DNA from: Mercurialis annua
Lineage: Eukaryota; Streptophyta; Magnoliopsida; Malpighiales; Euphorbiaceae
Length of the DNA: 64,000 nt
Direction of reading: 5' to 3'
NCBI RefSeq assembly: GCF_937616625.2
Contig: NC_065575.1
Span: 5,153,501 to 5,217,500 of the forward strand
The notes beneath the pieces are model-generated. The model had not been told where the DNA came from and searched no databases. It worked only from the letters and a program-made list of their open reading frames with translations. Every line of letters starts with the position of its first letter. Within the stretch, counting starts at the first letter, position 1. Shown here one piece after another: positions 1 through 11,229 of the stretch. Both the position numbers and the translations under genes were made by a program.

Positions 1-14
1 TGTTTCTCTTATAG

Positions 15-2033
15 GGTATAGATCCGAGTATTAGAGCAGAAGTTTGGCCATTTCTTCTTGGAGTGTAAGCATGTTCTGACCTTATTTTTTGCTACGTTAG
101 TGATTTCTTTGCTTCCTTATATTTCAGTTGTTTGTACATGCTTAATATCTTTTAGTAAGTATCACCATGTTTGAGGAGGTTTGATCCTTGGTATGTATGT
201 GTAAAAGGATATAGATTCATTTCCTCATCAAAATACAATTAGCATTATTTAGGGTTTTATTTTGCTTATAATGTTCTAGCATGCAGAATTTATATCCTAT
301 CTGTTATTTTTTTTCATCTACCTTTGATCCCATGGTTTCTGCTTTCTACAAACCTACCTATCCTTTTCTTTTTCCATTTATGAGAGTGTTTCCTTGTGTG
401 ACAGAAATGGGCCATGTGCTGTTTTATTTTTATTCAGTTCTGCCATCATGCCATCATATTCTGCACTTTGTTTTACTTCTTATGTTCTCGAGTCTTAAAC
501 ATTAAATTTCCTTATTACTGGATAATGGTGGTATAGAAGCATTTTGATTTATTTAGAGAATGCCATACTGACGTTTTTTTTCTCTCTTTCAACAGCTATG
601 ACTTGAACAGTTCCAAAGAAGAAAGGGATTCAATAAAAAGGCAAAAAAAGTATTTTTTCAAAGCTCATTCTAATTGTCAATTAATTGTTATAAGTTGTTG
701 GCAAATCACCATAAGTTGGTTGATAGTTTGTTAGCGTTAATACAATGTTCTGTTTTTACGATTTTGGTTCTTATCCTCGTGCTTTCCTTTTACATTCTGT
801 GCTTACAGGAAGGAATATGAGAAATTGCGTAAACAGTGTCAGCAATTACTCAAATTCTGCGAGGAAAGCTCTAAGTTGGATGACAGTGGTGAAGAAAGAA
901 AAAACAAGGACGAAAGAAGTCTTGTCCAAGACACTGATTCTTCTGGTTATGAAGAAGATAGTGCCAGGGAATCTGTTTCCAATGATGAAAAAAGTCAAGA
1001 TGTTGAAAAATCCGCTGATCCCTCCAGTACAGTATTGGAAGGCGATGATAATTCGGGGAAGCACGTCACAAGCACTGATTCCTCTGTGCCAAACAATGGC
1101 TCATCTGATTGTGACTCATCTGAAGTCATCGATCCAGCTTCTTCTTCTTCTATGGAGAGCAGAGAAGAGAATGAGCCTGATGCTTCTTCCAAAGAGAATA
1201 TTTCTCCTTCTGCCAAATATGCCCCTGAAAATTTTAACACATGGCAGCGGATCATTCGTGTTGATGCAGTACGTGCCAATTCAGAATGGATACCTTACTC
1301 ACCTTCTCAGGCTTCAGTATCAGAGGATAGAGCGCATTGTTTGGCTGAAGCTGTAGGGTTAAAGGACTATGATCACCTAGAACCCTGCCGAATTTTCCAT
1401 GCTGCTCGCTTAGTCGCTATTCTTGAAGCCTACACTCTCTATGACCCTGAAATTGGATATTGTCAGGGCATGAGCGATCTACTTTCTCCAATTATTGCTG
1501 TAATGACAGAAGATGATGAGGCTTTCTGGTGTTTTGTGGGTTTCATGAAGAAGGCACGCCACAATTTTAGGCTCGACGAGGTTGGGATCCGGAGGCAATT
1601 GAATATTGTATCAAAGATTATCAAATGCAAAGACTCGCGCTTTTTCAGCCACTTGGAGAAGCTCCAGGCTGAGGATTGCTTTTTTGTTTACAGGATGGTG
1701 GTGGTGCTGTTTAGAAGGGAATTGTCTTTTGAACAAACGATTTGTCTGTGGGAAGTGATGTGGGCAGATCAGGCAGCCATCAGGGCTAAAATTGGTAAGT
1801 CAGCATGGAGCTTAATAAGACAGCGTGCACCGCCAACAGAGGATTTATTGCTATATGCCATTGCAGCTTCGGTGTTGCAGAGGAGGAAATTGATTATAGA
1901 GAAGTACTACAGCATGGATGAGATTTTGAGAGAGTGCAATAATATGACTGGGCAACTTGATGTGTGGAAGCTCTTAGACGATGCACATGAGTTGGTGGTC
2001 AATCTGCACGACAAAATAGAATCAACTTTATGA
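15..2033 (+). CDS. TBC-domain Rab GTPase-activating protein (Gyp7-like), 3' part
   Basis: This protein should stimulate GTP hydrolysis by a Rab GTPase in vesicle traffic. Three exons are visible: 15-64, 596-649 and 809-2033. They splice in frame and give 442 residues. The reading starts inside the TBC domain (a segment with AEVWPFLLGVYDL), so the start codon lies left of the window. An acidic, Ser-rich insert fills roughly residues 45-165. The second half of the TBC domain follows, with the arginine-finger motif IxxDxxR (I184, D187, R190) and the glutamine-finger motif YCQGM (Y252, Q254). Both catalytic fingers are present, so an active GAP is expected. A TBC domain split by a long acidic insert is known in plant Gyp7/TBC1D15-like proteins. 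The Rab partner cannot be read from sequence. The stop TGA is at 2031-2033, and a small inverted-repeat element begins only 23 bases later, probably inside the 3' UTR. Confidence 0.93.
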
Positions 2034-2055
2034 AGGGTGCTTTTCGAGCTTGTCT

Positions 2056-2235
2056 TATGTTGCACGGAAATGGAAACGCTGGATTGGGAAATGCGAAATG
2101 GAAAACAATGGAATTTAATTGTTTACAATGATAGGTCATCAATATAAAATCTTGGAGTTCGGACTTTCGGAAGCGTTTCCGAAAATGAAAATGAAATATG
2201 GAAGCGTAGGACTCGATAAGTTCCATGCAACATAG
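2056..2235. repeat. Small inverted-repeat element (MITE-like) in the 3' flank of the TBC gene
   Basis: The left end reads TATGTTGCACGGAAATGG. The right end, reverse-complemented, reads CTATGTTGCATGGAAC. The interior also pairs imperfectly (GGAAGCG and CGTTTCC segments). A related sequence with the same ends lies at about 20168-20450 inside the receptor-kinase intron. No target duplication was established. It has no coding capacity. Confidence 0.55.
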
Positions 2236-3337
2236 GAACATAGGCTTGCCTTCTACTTTATGCTTGATTCTTTATGTTTAAAGGAAATTCAGTACCTCTC
2301 AGGATGTTGTTCAAGACACGAATTCAAGAGGCAAATTCATTTCCAGTTGAGTTGCTCAGTGCTCGAATGATATATTTGACTGCTCGTCCGTTTTTAAGAC
2401 GCAGCAGCGCCAATTCTCTATCATAGCATGTTAAACAGGTAGGGATTGATGAGCAACAATGTGTAAAGTATTGATGGTGGAACTATTCAACTAGGGCAGG
2501 ATCACTTGCTTGTAGTTTGTGATTAGATTTAAGTTATTATGCAGCAATGCAATGTTGAAATATCCATTTCTGATATGCATAATGGTTGATTACAGCCTTA
2601 CAGGCAACAATCGTGCTTATTCAAGCCTCTTGCCAATCAACAGTAGCACAAGTCCTTTTTTCAGCAGAAGATATGATATGATTGATAAAAAATTGACCGA
2701 GTTTTAAATTCAGACACTGTATCGGACTAGATAACTACAGCAAGCACGACATTTTGGCTATTTATTATGCCACCCAAAATAATCTATTGCATAAAATTCA
2801 AAAAATTAGAAAATTACAAGAAAACTCCATTAACAATTTTTTGTTTTTTTAGCAAAGGCTAAAACTTTCATTGATGAGAATGAAAATTATATAGATGAAT
2901 GGCTTTTCAACAAATTAAAAGAACTATTTTAAAATAATGATGAGAGCTGTTAATACAGTCATTGATTAAGGCTTTTTCAATCATTAAAAGGTTATCCAAA
3001 ACATATATAGTTCAAATTGAAAATATGATCTTAAAACCGTTTGATTTTTGAAGCTTCAAACTTTTCAAATCCCATCTTCAATATAGATCCATAAGTGATC
3101 TCCCAATTTTTAGATCTACAAGAACATAGATTTAAAGTTCGAACAGATCAAAAAGGAGATAAAAGACTTCAAAAGTTTATTCAATCAAAATAAAATTCAA
3201 ACAAATCTGAGCTGTAAAATGTCTAAATCTGTAATTAATTTTTCAAAAGAAACGCAAAACAATTTCAGATTCGACGATGTCTTGTAAAAGTTTTACATTT
3301 AGAGACAAATTCACAACACAGCACTAAAAATTGATAA
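2236..3337. other. Intergenic, no gene seen
   Basis: This is AT-rich sequence between the TBC gene and the first Mutator-type MITE. No open frame here resembles a protein, and no structured RNA or clear repeat was recognised. Confidence 0.5.
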
Positions 3338-3346
3338 TATATGGTG

Positions 3347-4035
3347 CGCTTAATTTCTTAAAAAAACCCCACCTTGCACTTGACCTTGTAAAAACATCAT
3401 TTGTACCCAATTTTGGATTTTTATATTAAATCCCTGCCCAAAAGCATTAAATTGTACTTTTTTTAATTTGGAAAAGAGTTCAAAACATACGTTTCTATTT
3501 TAAAAAGTACAAACAAATCCTTAAACTTAAAAAATAATCAAATACATCCAAATAATTAATTAATTTTTTTAATTTTATAAAATAATAAAATAAATTAAAA
3601 AAAAATCCAGAACCAACGAGGAGCCGCCGCCGCCCCGCTCCTTCTCATTGGAGAAGGAGCAGCAGCTCTAGCTCCTTCTCCAACGAGCTGCTCCTTCTCC
3701 AAAAGTGAAGAAGGAGCGGCGGCCGCTCCTTCTCCAAAAGTGAAGAAGGAGCGGCCGCCGCTCCTTCTCTGATGAAAAGGAGCGGCGTCGGCTCCTAATA
3801 ACTTTTTAAAAAAATTATGATATTTTTGTACTATTAATAACATTAATATCTAATTAGTATATAGATTAAAAATGAAAGATTGTTTTAATTTTTTTTCAAA
3901 TGAAAAGAGTACAATTTAATACTTTTGGTAGAGATAAATCATAAAAACTCAAAATTAAGTACAAATGTGTTTTTACAAAGTCAGAGTATAAACGAAAAAA
4001 AATGCAAAGTGGGATTTTTTTAAAGAAATTAAGCC
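3347..4035. mobile_element. Mutator-type MITE with GC-rich palindromic core (689 bp)
   Basis: It is flanked by a perfect 9-bp duplication, TATATGGTG (3338-3346 and 4036-4044). The ends are inverted repeats: CGCTTAATTTC on the left and GGCTTAATTTC on the right strand. The similarity continues inward (CCCACCTTGC against CCCACTTTGC). The centre (about 3613-3800) is unusually GC-rich in this AT-rich region. It holds direct and inverted copies of CTCCTTCTCC/GGAGAAGGAG, including a twice-repeated unit containing AAAAGTGAAGAAGGAGCGGC. It encodes no transposase, so it would need a MULE enzyme in trans. Confidence 0.85.
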
Positions 4036-4044
4036 TATATGGTG

Positions 4045-4608
4045 AGGCACCGACAACCATTTATTTATTTTAAAATGTAAAAGTGTTGAAAAGAAAATTA
4101 AGGTAAAAATTATTATAGAAATTGAAATTGTCAACGGAAATAAAATATCAAAAACAATTATTTTCAATTAAATTGTGACAGAAAGGAAGTAAATCTGACG
4201 ATTCAAACCAAGACTTGCGCTGTCCATCCGGTCAACCTCTTTATACAACCAAAATTTTGGTTGTTGCATTTTGACCGGTTCAGCGCACAGCCCTAGTTTA
4301 GTATGACAAATTCCAAGAAACAAATTATAATCAATAAAAGACCACAATATCAATGCTGCATTAGGAAAATCAAGAAAATAAGAACACTAATTGTCATCCA
4401 TCGAAGAAAAAATAAGAACCCGCTTATGATCCGACAGACGCAACGAATGTCCTATAACCAATCAGAGTTCCATAATTTATTGTCCTAGTAAAATTTTTGA
4501 CACAAGCCATTGCGGGAAAACTAGAAAGATAAATAAAGTTAAAAAACGCAACTCATTTGATCCACAGTAATCCCTTATAAAGTAAAGGGTACTGATATGT
4601 TCGTACGC
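4045..4608. other. Intergenic, contains a hairpin-forming sequence
   Basis: Lies downstream of the cytochrome b5 stop. An imperfect inverted repeat spans 4217-4286 (GCGCTG and CCGGTCAA arms facing TTGACCGG and CAGCGC). At its centre is a perfect 18-bp palindrome, CAACCAAAATTTTGGTTG, at 4246-4263. No gene was seen. Confidence 0.5.
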
Positions 4609-6098
4609 CTAGTCTTTCTTGGTGTAGTGACGGACTGCGAATGCTAGGCCTAAGATTAAAAGAGGCACTAGAAACTGCAAGATCTTTATCAAAAACTCTG
4701 AACTCTTATCTTGATTGTAGCTGGTTTGTGGTTTAGGAATGTGAGTGCGTCTTTGAGGAAGACTGGTTGAATCAATTTCACCGATGTAGTATTTTTCCAT
4801 CATGTCTCTGGCAGAATCACTATGACCCACGTCTTCAAAATCATTTGTAGCGTCTTTTCCTGCAATCAGCAAGAGCCATGAATAATCTCAAGCAAGGCGT
4901 TGTTCGGGTTGGTTGAAGATGATATACTACAAATATGAAATTACCAGTTGAGGACAATAAAACATCATCTCCCCCAGGATGATCATCCATGAACGGGGTG
5001 ACATCATAAACCTGAATACAGAATGACGATGAAAAAACATTCAATAAATCAATAAAACAAAAAGTACTATAAACTATCCAGGCATTTGTGAGCACTGCAT
5101 GTCACGGGCGTATCATACAATCAATCTCATGCTAATTGAACAGAACAAACCGCGAAAGATCCACATTTGATGGAAAGAAAACAAAAGGTAAATGATTCCT
5201 GTTTACACATTAAGAATTAAACATGAGCGTTTGGTAATGAAATGAGAAGTTCCGCTACTTTTCCATCACCATTGATCTGTCTGCAAGTGTAACTTACCAT
5301 TACCAGTCAATCAATAATGTTTCAAAGGCATCCCAATTATTTATGCATATAAAATATCATATGATTAGTCAGAACAATGTTGAGTCATCTATTGACACAA
5401 AACAGCGACAGTGGGCCCCAAGGGATCATTCAGCAGAAACTGAAATTATACTATTATTTTATGGTATGAGCTATACACATAATACAAACCAAATTGAATG
5501 ACGATTTATTCATAGTTATATTTTGATTACAAATCCTTTGTCTTCCACGGCCAATACAAAAGTTTGCCAATGAGAGAACCAAAAAATAAGTTGGTCACGG
5601 TTTTATGTAGTGAGTCAAAATAGTGAAGTGTGCTGCGAGTACTCTGTGGTTGTGCAAAGGTCACAAGCTAGACCTTGCTGAGTTTCATGCTTGTATCCAT
5701 TTTGCATTAAAAATTGGGCATAATGTCTTAAGATGCTAACAATACTTTCAAGATCGTCACATTAATGGCGATATTTAAAACTTATTCGAATTTCCTAACA
5801 GGTCAGCCACTAACCGAAACAAACTTCATTTAGACAACAAAATGACATTTTATACATGAAAAGGTTATAAAAACAGATGAAAACATGACTTAAAAATAAA
5901 ATATGCCTAAGATCTCTTTCTAATGAATGGAAATTAGACAGTCAAAAGTTTCTGAAGAAAATAAAATAAAAAGGAATTCAATTCAACATTAGAATCTAAA
6001 GAAATACAAACCTTTCCGGAAATAACAAGCCAACAATCTTTGAGCTTGTTGTGGTTTGCAACCTCATCATATGACAGAATCTTCGGATCTGACGCCAT
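4609..6098 (-). CDS. Cytochrome b5, ER tail-anchored
   Basis: Small haem protein that passes electrons to desaturases, hydroxylases and P450s on the cytosolic face of the ER. Three coding exons, read right to left: 6098-6012, 5011-4945 and 4859-4609. They join in frame to 134 residues, the usual length for plant CB5. The haem-binding core has axial histidines H40 (in MDDHPGG) and H64 (in EDVGHSD). One hydrophobic segment near residues 106-127 (FLIKILQFLVPLLILGLAF) is followed by RHYTKKD, the pattern of a C-terminal membrane anchor. The start is ATG at 6098, giving MASDPKILSYDEV, which matches the family. An upstream in-frame ATG lies before a good acceptor (TATTCAG/G at about 6108) and probably belongs to a 5'-UTR intron whose donor is near 6326. 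The isoform cannot be assigned with certainty. Confidence 0.95.
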
Positions 6099-6819
6099 TG
6101 AAAATCCTGAATACACAAACAATTTAATTTCTATAACATAGAATTAAACATATAAACACACCAATACAAATCAAATTAACAAAAAAAGGGATCTAAATCA
6201 ACCAAATAACAAAATTAATACCAATCACAGAGACGGAGAACACAAGAAAAATAAAAGGGCAACAGAAAAGATTAAAAATTTATGGATTAAAAGCGAAGAA
6301 AATCAAGAATTGTGAAAAGGGTGAACCTGCTAGAGAGAAGATTTTAGAGAAATGGAACTCTTGGTTTCTTGTTTTTGTCAGCAGCTTATTTCTCAAAAAC
6401 TGTTATTCGGCTACTTCCAAGCATTTATTTGCCAAAATTCTTCAAAAGCTAGGCGTTATGACTTTTCTTTAATTTACTATTTTGTCCATAGCTGACTAGG
6501 GGTACTATGGTCATTATTTTTGCTCACTTTTCTTGCCATAAAATACTTATAATGCACCGTTGATATTTAAAAAAAAAAGAATAGGCACTATTGATATTTA
6601 TTAGAAAAAGGGCACTATTGATGTTTATAAAAAAAACACTGTTATTAGTTTGGTAATTTAGTGGCTTGGAAAGAAGTATGCAAGATGAAAAGCGAAGAAG
6701 GTTTAGGGGTGAAAGATATTGCTTTCTGGAATAAAATTGCTATTATGAAACATATATAGAAATCGATTGATGTTAGAGAATCTTTCTGAGCTTAGTGAGT
6801 TGCCAAGAATAAACTGAAG

Positions 6820-7735
6820 ATGTTAAGTTTTTGGGGAATTACAAAGCCATTAATAGCTAGCTGGAGTTGGAGGAACTTGATCAAGTTGAGGCAAGACATT
6901 AAAGGTTGGTTTGAGCACAAGTTGGGGAAGGGGGAATTGTCTTTCTGGCATGATCCATGGCTAAAAGGCAAAGTCATTACTGAGCTGTTTCCTAACACTG
7001 TTATTGATGAGTTTGACATTCCAAAACATGCTAAAGTGAAAAATATTGTGGGGGGGGGGGGGGGGGGGGGCGATTGCCTGACCCAATGACACTCAAATTG
7101 AAATTTCTTGGAATATGATAAAAGTGATAAAGGAAACTCTTGACTTAAGTTTCTTCCTATTCTATACCAATATTTCCTCCTTAGGTTAAACTATTTAGTC
7201 TCCTGTAATGTTGTAATTAAATTCCTTTTTAGAATAGTTTTCCTATTTCAATCAATTTGGATACTGAGGATAGTATTACCTGGTAGCATAATGCTTCAGG
7301 CAAGTTCTCGGTTAGCTCAGCCTGGAAGTGTTTCAGACATGAGCATACTAAAGTAATTTGGTGGAGAAATGGAGTCCAGGGTACATTCCTAAGCATAGTT
7401 TCATAGCATGGCTTGCCATTAAAGGAAAGCTGAGAACTAGAGACAAGTTGAAATCATGGGGCTGTGTTGATGATGATGGCTGTGTGTTATGTAATATTGG
7501 AACAGAATCTTTAGAACACTTATTTTTTAATTGCAGGGTGTCTTCTGTTGTGCTGAGAAATATCTTGTGTCAACAGAATCTATCAAATATGGAGAGGAAG
7601 AAACAAACCCATTTTTCGAAGGTGTATGACATTTTGAAATCTATTCGACAAAATATACTTCTGAAGCTATTTTCCAAAAAGAATAGCTCTGAGATGTTTA
7701 TACAATTATATCATAGATGGCATAGTATAAATTAG
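6820..7735 (+). pseudogene. LINE ORF2 remnant: RT C-terminal part plus zf-RVT domain
   Basis: The segment at about 6820-7050 reads as the conserved stretch after the LINE polymerase (WSWRNLIKLRQDIKGWFEHK, then FWHDPWLKG). About 290 bases later, 7358-7735 carries the zinc-binding domain with KHSFIAWLAIKGKLRTRDKL and Cys/His ligands in CVLCNIGTESLEHLFFNC. A poly-G tract and several stops separate the two. The remnant is non-functional. Confidence 0.8.
7050..7070 (+). repeat. Homopolymer of 21 G
   Basis: An uninterrupted run of G inside the LINE remnant. It shifts the reading frame of the remnant. Its length may be uncertain in the assembly. Confidence 0.9.
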
Positions 7736-8351
7736 TTGGGTCGTTGGTGACCAAATTGTGTATTTTTTAGTTAGCTTGTTTGAGCTGGTGTTGTGGATCG
7801 TTTTTTAGCTTTAATATAATCTCTCGTACCTTTTACCAAAAAAAGGCACTATTGATATTAAATAAATAAACTTTATCATTTAAAAATATTTCATTTTTTA
7901 ATATTTTTTTATAGTCCTATCGTTTTAAATCTTCAATTTTAACTTATTTTTTAATTTTCAATTTCAATTGTAACCATTTGTTAAAATTGTAGTAATAAAA
8001 AAATTCAACAAAAATTTATGAATAAATGTGATTTAAGGTGGTAGTTATGAATCGATAATTAGGATTTCGTATGGTTTATGTATACGGTTATATGTATTTT
8101 TATTCTATTGTTTTATTAATGTTTACTAGTAAATGTACAAACTCACTAGTTTTAACTAACGTTTTAAAGTTGAACCATTTTCAGGTATTGGTTCACGTTT
8201 TTGAGATTGATTTCCGACTTTGTTATTTACGGAAATATTTTTGGAATCTTTAAGTTGTAGTCTTCTTACTTCTAGTAGATCCGTAGTAGCAGTAATAGTG
8301 TATTAGCAGTCTGGCGTCTCGACCGCTAGGTATATTTTCAATGATATCTAT

Positions 8352-8606
8352 CAGTGCCGGAACCAGGACTCCAATTTAGGAGGGTCGGAATTTTTACATT
8401 CGGCTATTTAAAAAAATAAGCGGTTGTAAAAAAATTTAAATGTGTAAATTTTTAGTTGTAGAGGCAGTTTTAACCGCTCCTAACACATGTAAGGGCGGCT
8501 ATAACCGCCCTTACCTGAAAATTCCAAAAATCTGTTTTTTTTTAAATTTTTTTTCCGGTAAAGAGGGTCGGCCGACCCTCTTCGACCCTCCCTAGTTCTG
8601 TCCCTG
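8352..8606. mobile_element. hAT-type MITE (255 bp)
   Basis: Flanked by a perfect 8-bp duplication, ATATCTAT (8344-8351 and 8607-8614), the hallmark of hAT transposition. The ends are CAGTGCCGGAACCAGG on the left and CAGGGACAGAACTAGG on the reverse strand at the right. The inner parts include AGGAGGGTCGG facing CCGACCCTC. There is no coding capacity. Confidence 0.85.
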
Positions 8607-9100
8607 ATATCTATCATTTACTTTTATTTACATTTAGCATGTTTTCTGACATTCGTGTTTACATGAAGTGATTTTTTATGGTAAGTAAAGTATGATTTGA
8701 AAAACATAAAGAGCGCGATAAGTGAATTTAAGAAAGATATATGCACGAATCGGAAAAATTAATATCATTTATTGGTAATGAGGCACGTGTAACAAAGAAA
8801 AATAAAATCGGACTGTTTTTCATACATAACGTGATAATAATTGACGAAAGAGAGAGAAATAAATTTTAAATATGGTTAAATTTGATATAACAGGTTATGC
8901 ATAGTACGTGGAGTCGATAAATCTTTAAGCTTAATGAAATGGAATCATTTTTTTTTAAGAAAAGAAGTAAAAGTTCTCTCTCAAAATTTTTCTTCCTTCT
9001 CTTTAAAAATTTCTTCTCCATTTTCATATTTTGAATGGGGGGAGAAGGTGATTTCCGTTTAATCGGAAATTACCTCCTCTCCGCCCATAAATAATATATA

Positions 9101-9352
9101 CTCCCTCTGTCCCATTTTAATTGAACATATTTTCTATTTTAAGTGTCTCATTCTAATTAACAATTACTATTTATAGATTATTTTTCACACTACTTTTCTC
9201 TTTTTACCCTCTTCAATTAATGCATTTAGAAAGCATATTTTTAAAAAGTTGTGATGCATTTAATGTAACGTGAGGATATAAAAGTAATGTTACTAAAATT
9301 TCTTAAATAATGTGCAATTGAAATTTTCTCAATTAGAATGAGACGGAGGGAG
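9101..9352. mobile_element. Stowaway-type MITE (252 bp)
   Basis: The ends CTCCCTCTGTCCCATT and (reverse strand) CTCCCTCCGTCTCATT are the Stowaway consensus of Tc1/mariner-derived MITEs. TA dinucleotides flank it on both sides (9099-9100, 9353-9354). A second member lies at 50099-50394. Confidence 0.9.
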
Positions 9353-9354
9353 TA

Positions 9355-10760
9355 CTACATAGTTTACTCTTATTTTCAATAAGACCTCTTCGATTTGAAG
9401 ACTATCGCTCCGGTAAGGATCTTATCTTCTTTTGTAAGAATTTCTTTGTATTTTGTAGAATTTTGTGGCTTGATTTCTTAGATCGTTGAAGAATTTTTAG
9501 CGATTGTTCGAACTTTCGAGGTAATCTCTTGTAGATCTACGATTTGAAAACTATTAATCTATCTTATTAGAATTTCATTGACAAATATGATCGGAAATAC
9601 AAACTTTCAAGGAACAAGCGGGTCGTGTATGGTCGGTCTATCGGAGTAAAGGGCATATCCAAGTCCCGCTTCAACGGAAGTCTTGCTTCTCGTTGCGTCA
9701 AAAATTTATACAGAATCTATGGCTAGATTTGCCGCTCTTTCGATTTACTTAGCTTGTATGATAGTTTTGTTAGTTTTCTAGATCTATTAATTGAAAGATC
9801 ATATTTTAGTTTTGTGATATGACTTTCTTTATGTATTTTAATCTTGATTAATTGGACTCTAACTAAAGGAATCATTTTTTGTCCAAAAAAATCAAGACTA
9901 GCAAGTTACAATTTTACCCAGAATTGTGCTCAGTTGACAAAGGGTAGTTTGGTGTAAACCATTTTTGTGGTACCAATGCTGAAAGAGAAGATGGGCCAAC
10001 AAAATGCAAAGTCGTAAGGTAAATTGTGGCGTGCTCGGCGAGTCAGTGTCATATCAGATTCTTGATGACTTTTTGGAGGTAAAAGTAAAAACTATTGTAA
10101 TTTGTAAGTTTAAAAAAAGGGTCCAAATATTACAGTAAATTAAAATTTATACAAAAATCACTTGAAAGTTAAATGTTTTGGACAATTAAATTTAAATCTA
10201 ATGGAACTTTAGGTAGAGGAAATTAGGCCCAGCACCACCAAAAGTCTATTTAATCTCACTTTCACGGACACGCATCTTTTCTTGCAAACATACCTCACGC
10301 ATTTTCTTCCTATATTTTTTACATTTATATTTGATTTCTTTACCGTCGAAGATATTGAAAAATACGATTAAGCTTAAATAAGGCAATAACAGTCTTATTC
10401 CTCTTATATCAAAACTGTTAATGCTTAGTGGAGATTTTAAGTGGGTTTCGTTTTCTTTTCATGTTAAGTGATTTTTATATTTTTTATTTCAATTTTGTTT
10501 ATGCTGTAAAGGTGTAATCTTCTTGTGGGTTAGATTTTTCTTTTGGGATTGTTTGCTTTTGAATTCTTTGTTATTTATTCAACCCGATGAATTATAATTT
10601 TAAGTTTTACTGGTCTATATTTTATTATAGAATTTCATGTTTAGAGTTTTCTAGAGCTTTTCTATATAGATCTCTTTTACACATTCCCATAATTTTTATT
10701 TTTGAATGCTTAAAAATGGATTGCTTCCTAATAGTTATTTTTTTTTGTTTCTCTTTAAGC
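9355..10760. other. Intergenic, no gene seen
   Basis: AT-rich sequence with a few less AT-rich patches (about 9600-9700). No convincing coding region or repeat ends were identified. Confidence 0.4.
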
Positions 10761-10763
10761 TGC

Positions 10764-10918
10764 TTGTGCCAATCCGGAAAGAAATGTCACGACAGCTTGA
10801 AGAATGAGGTTGAATGTGTTTTGTCAATGCAAAACTCATTGATATATTTTTATAGCTGTTATAGGAAAATTGCTAAGAAGGTGTTTGATGAAATGTCACA
10901 GAGAAAACAGAAATCTCA
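10764..10918 (+). pseudogene. PPR-protein fragment
   Basis: One frame reads CHDSLKNEVECVLSMQNSLI followed by YFYSCYRKIAKKVFDEMSQR. This closely follows the pentatricopeptide repeat pattern (H...KNEVE...VQNSLIDFYSKCG...ARKVFDEM..R). Only about 50 residues, roughly one and a half repeats, are recognisable. The surrounding sequence has no continuation, so this is a relic. Residues expected in the repeat turn are missing, which indicates decay. Confidence 0.6.
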
Positions 10919-11229
10919 AAAAGTATTTATGTGTTTCAAGTTAAGGTTAATACACTCTCAAAATGTATCAAAGTGTTTATTATATAATTTTGAAGTTATG
11001 GTTGATACACTATAAAAAATATATTTATGTAAACTAATATTAGTTTATATTTATATTAAATTTGTAGTAAATATTTTTATAAACTAAAAGGAACTTTGTT
11101 ATATAAACTTTTAGATCATAAACAAATAACTTTATGTTGAAGATAACCGATAATATTAACTAATTAAAATTCACATTTATAAAAAGTAGTTTGTTTTTCC
11201 TAGTAACTTGAAAATGAATCGATAGTAAT

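Larger units (their letters stand above)
6600..7860 (+). mobile_element. 5'-truncated L1-type LINE with target-site duplication
   Basis: Non-LTR retrotransposon tail inserted at about 6628-7844. A near-identical sequence, GGCACTATTGATRTT, lies just before it (6611-6626) and just after its terminal A-run (7845-7860), as target-primed insertion predicts. A further copy of this motif at about 6585 shows the site was already repetitive. The body encodes pieces of the reverse-transcriptase C-terminal region, then a zinc-binding (zf-RVT) domain at about 7358-7735, with CVLCNIGTESLEHLFFNC as the Cys/His core. The frame is broken by stops and by a 21-base G run at 7050-7070. The polymerase core is absent, so the copy cannot move on its own. 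Confidence 0.85.

Noticed and set aside
745..1356. Long overlapping frame in the TBC exon
   Set aside because: It is the out-of-phase shadow of the TBC coding exon; the product has no family resemblance.
10587..11015. 142-residue open frame as a whole gene
   Set aside because: Only about 50 residues resemble a PPR repeat. The rest is a Phe/Tyr/Ile-rich translation of AT-rich DNA with no support, so only the fragment was kept.
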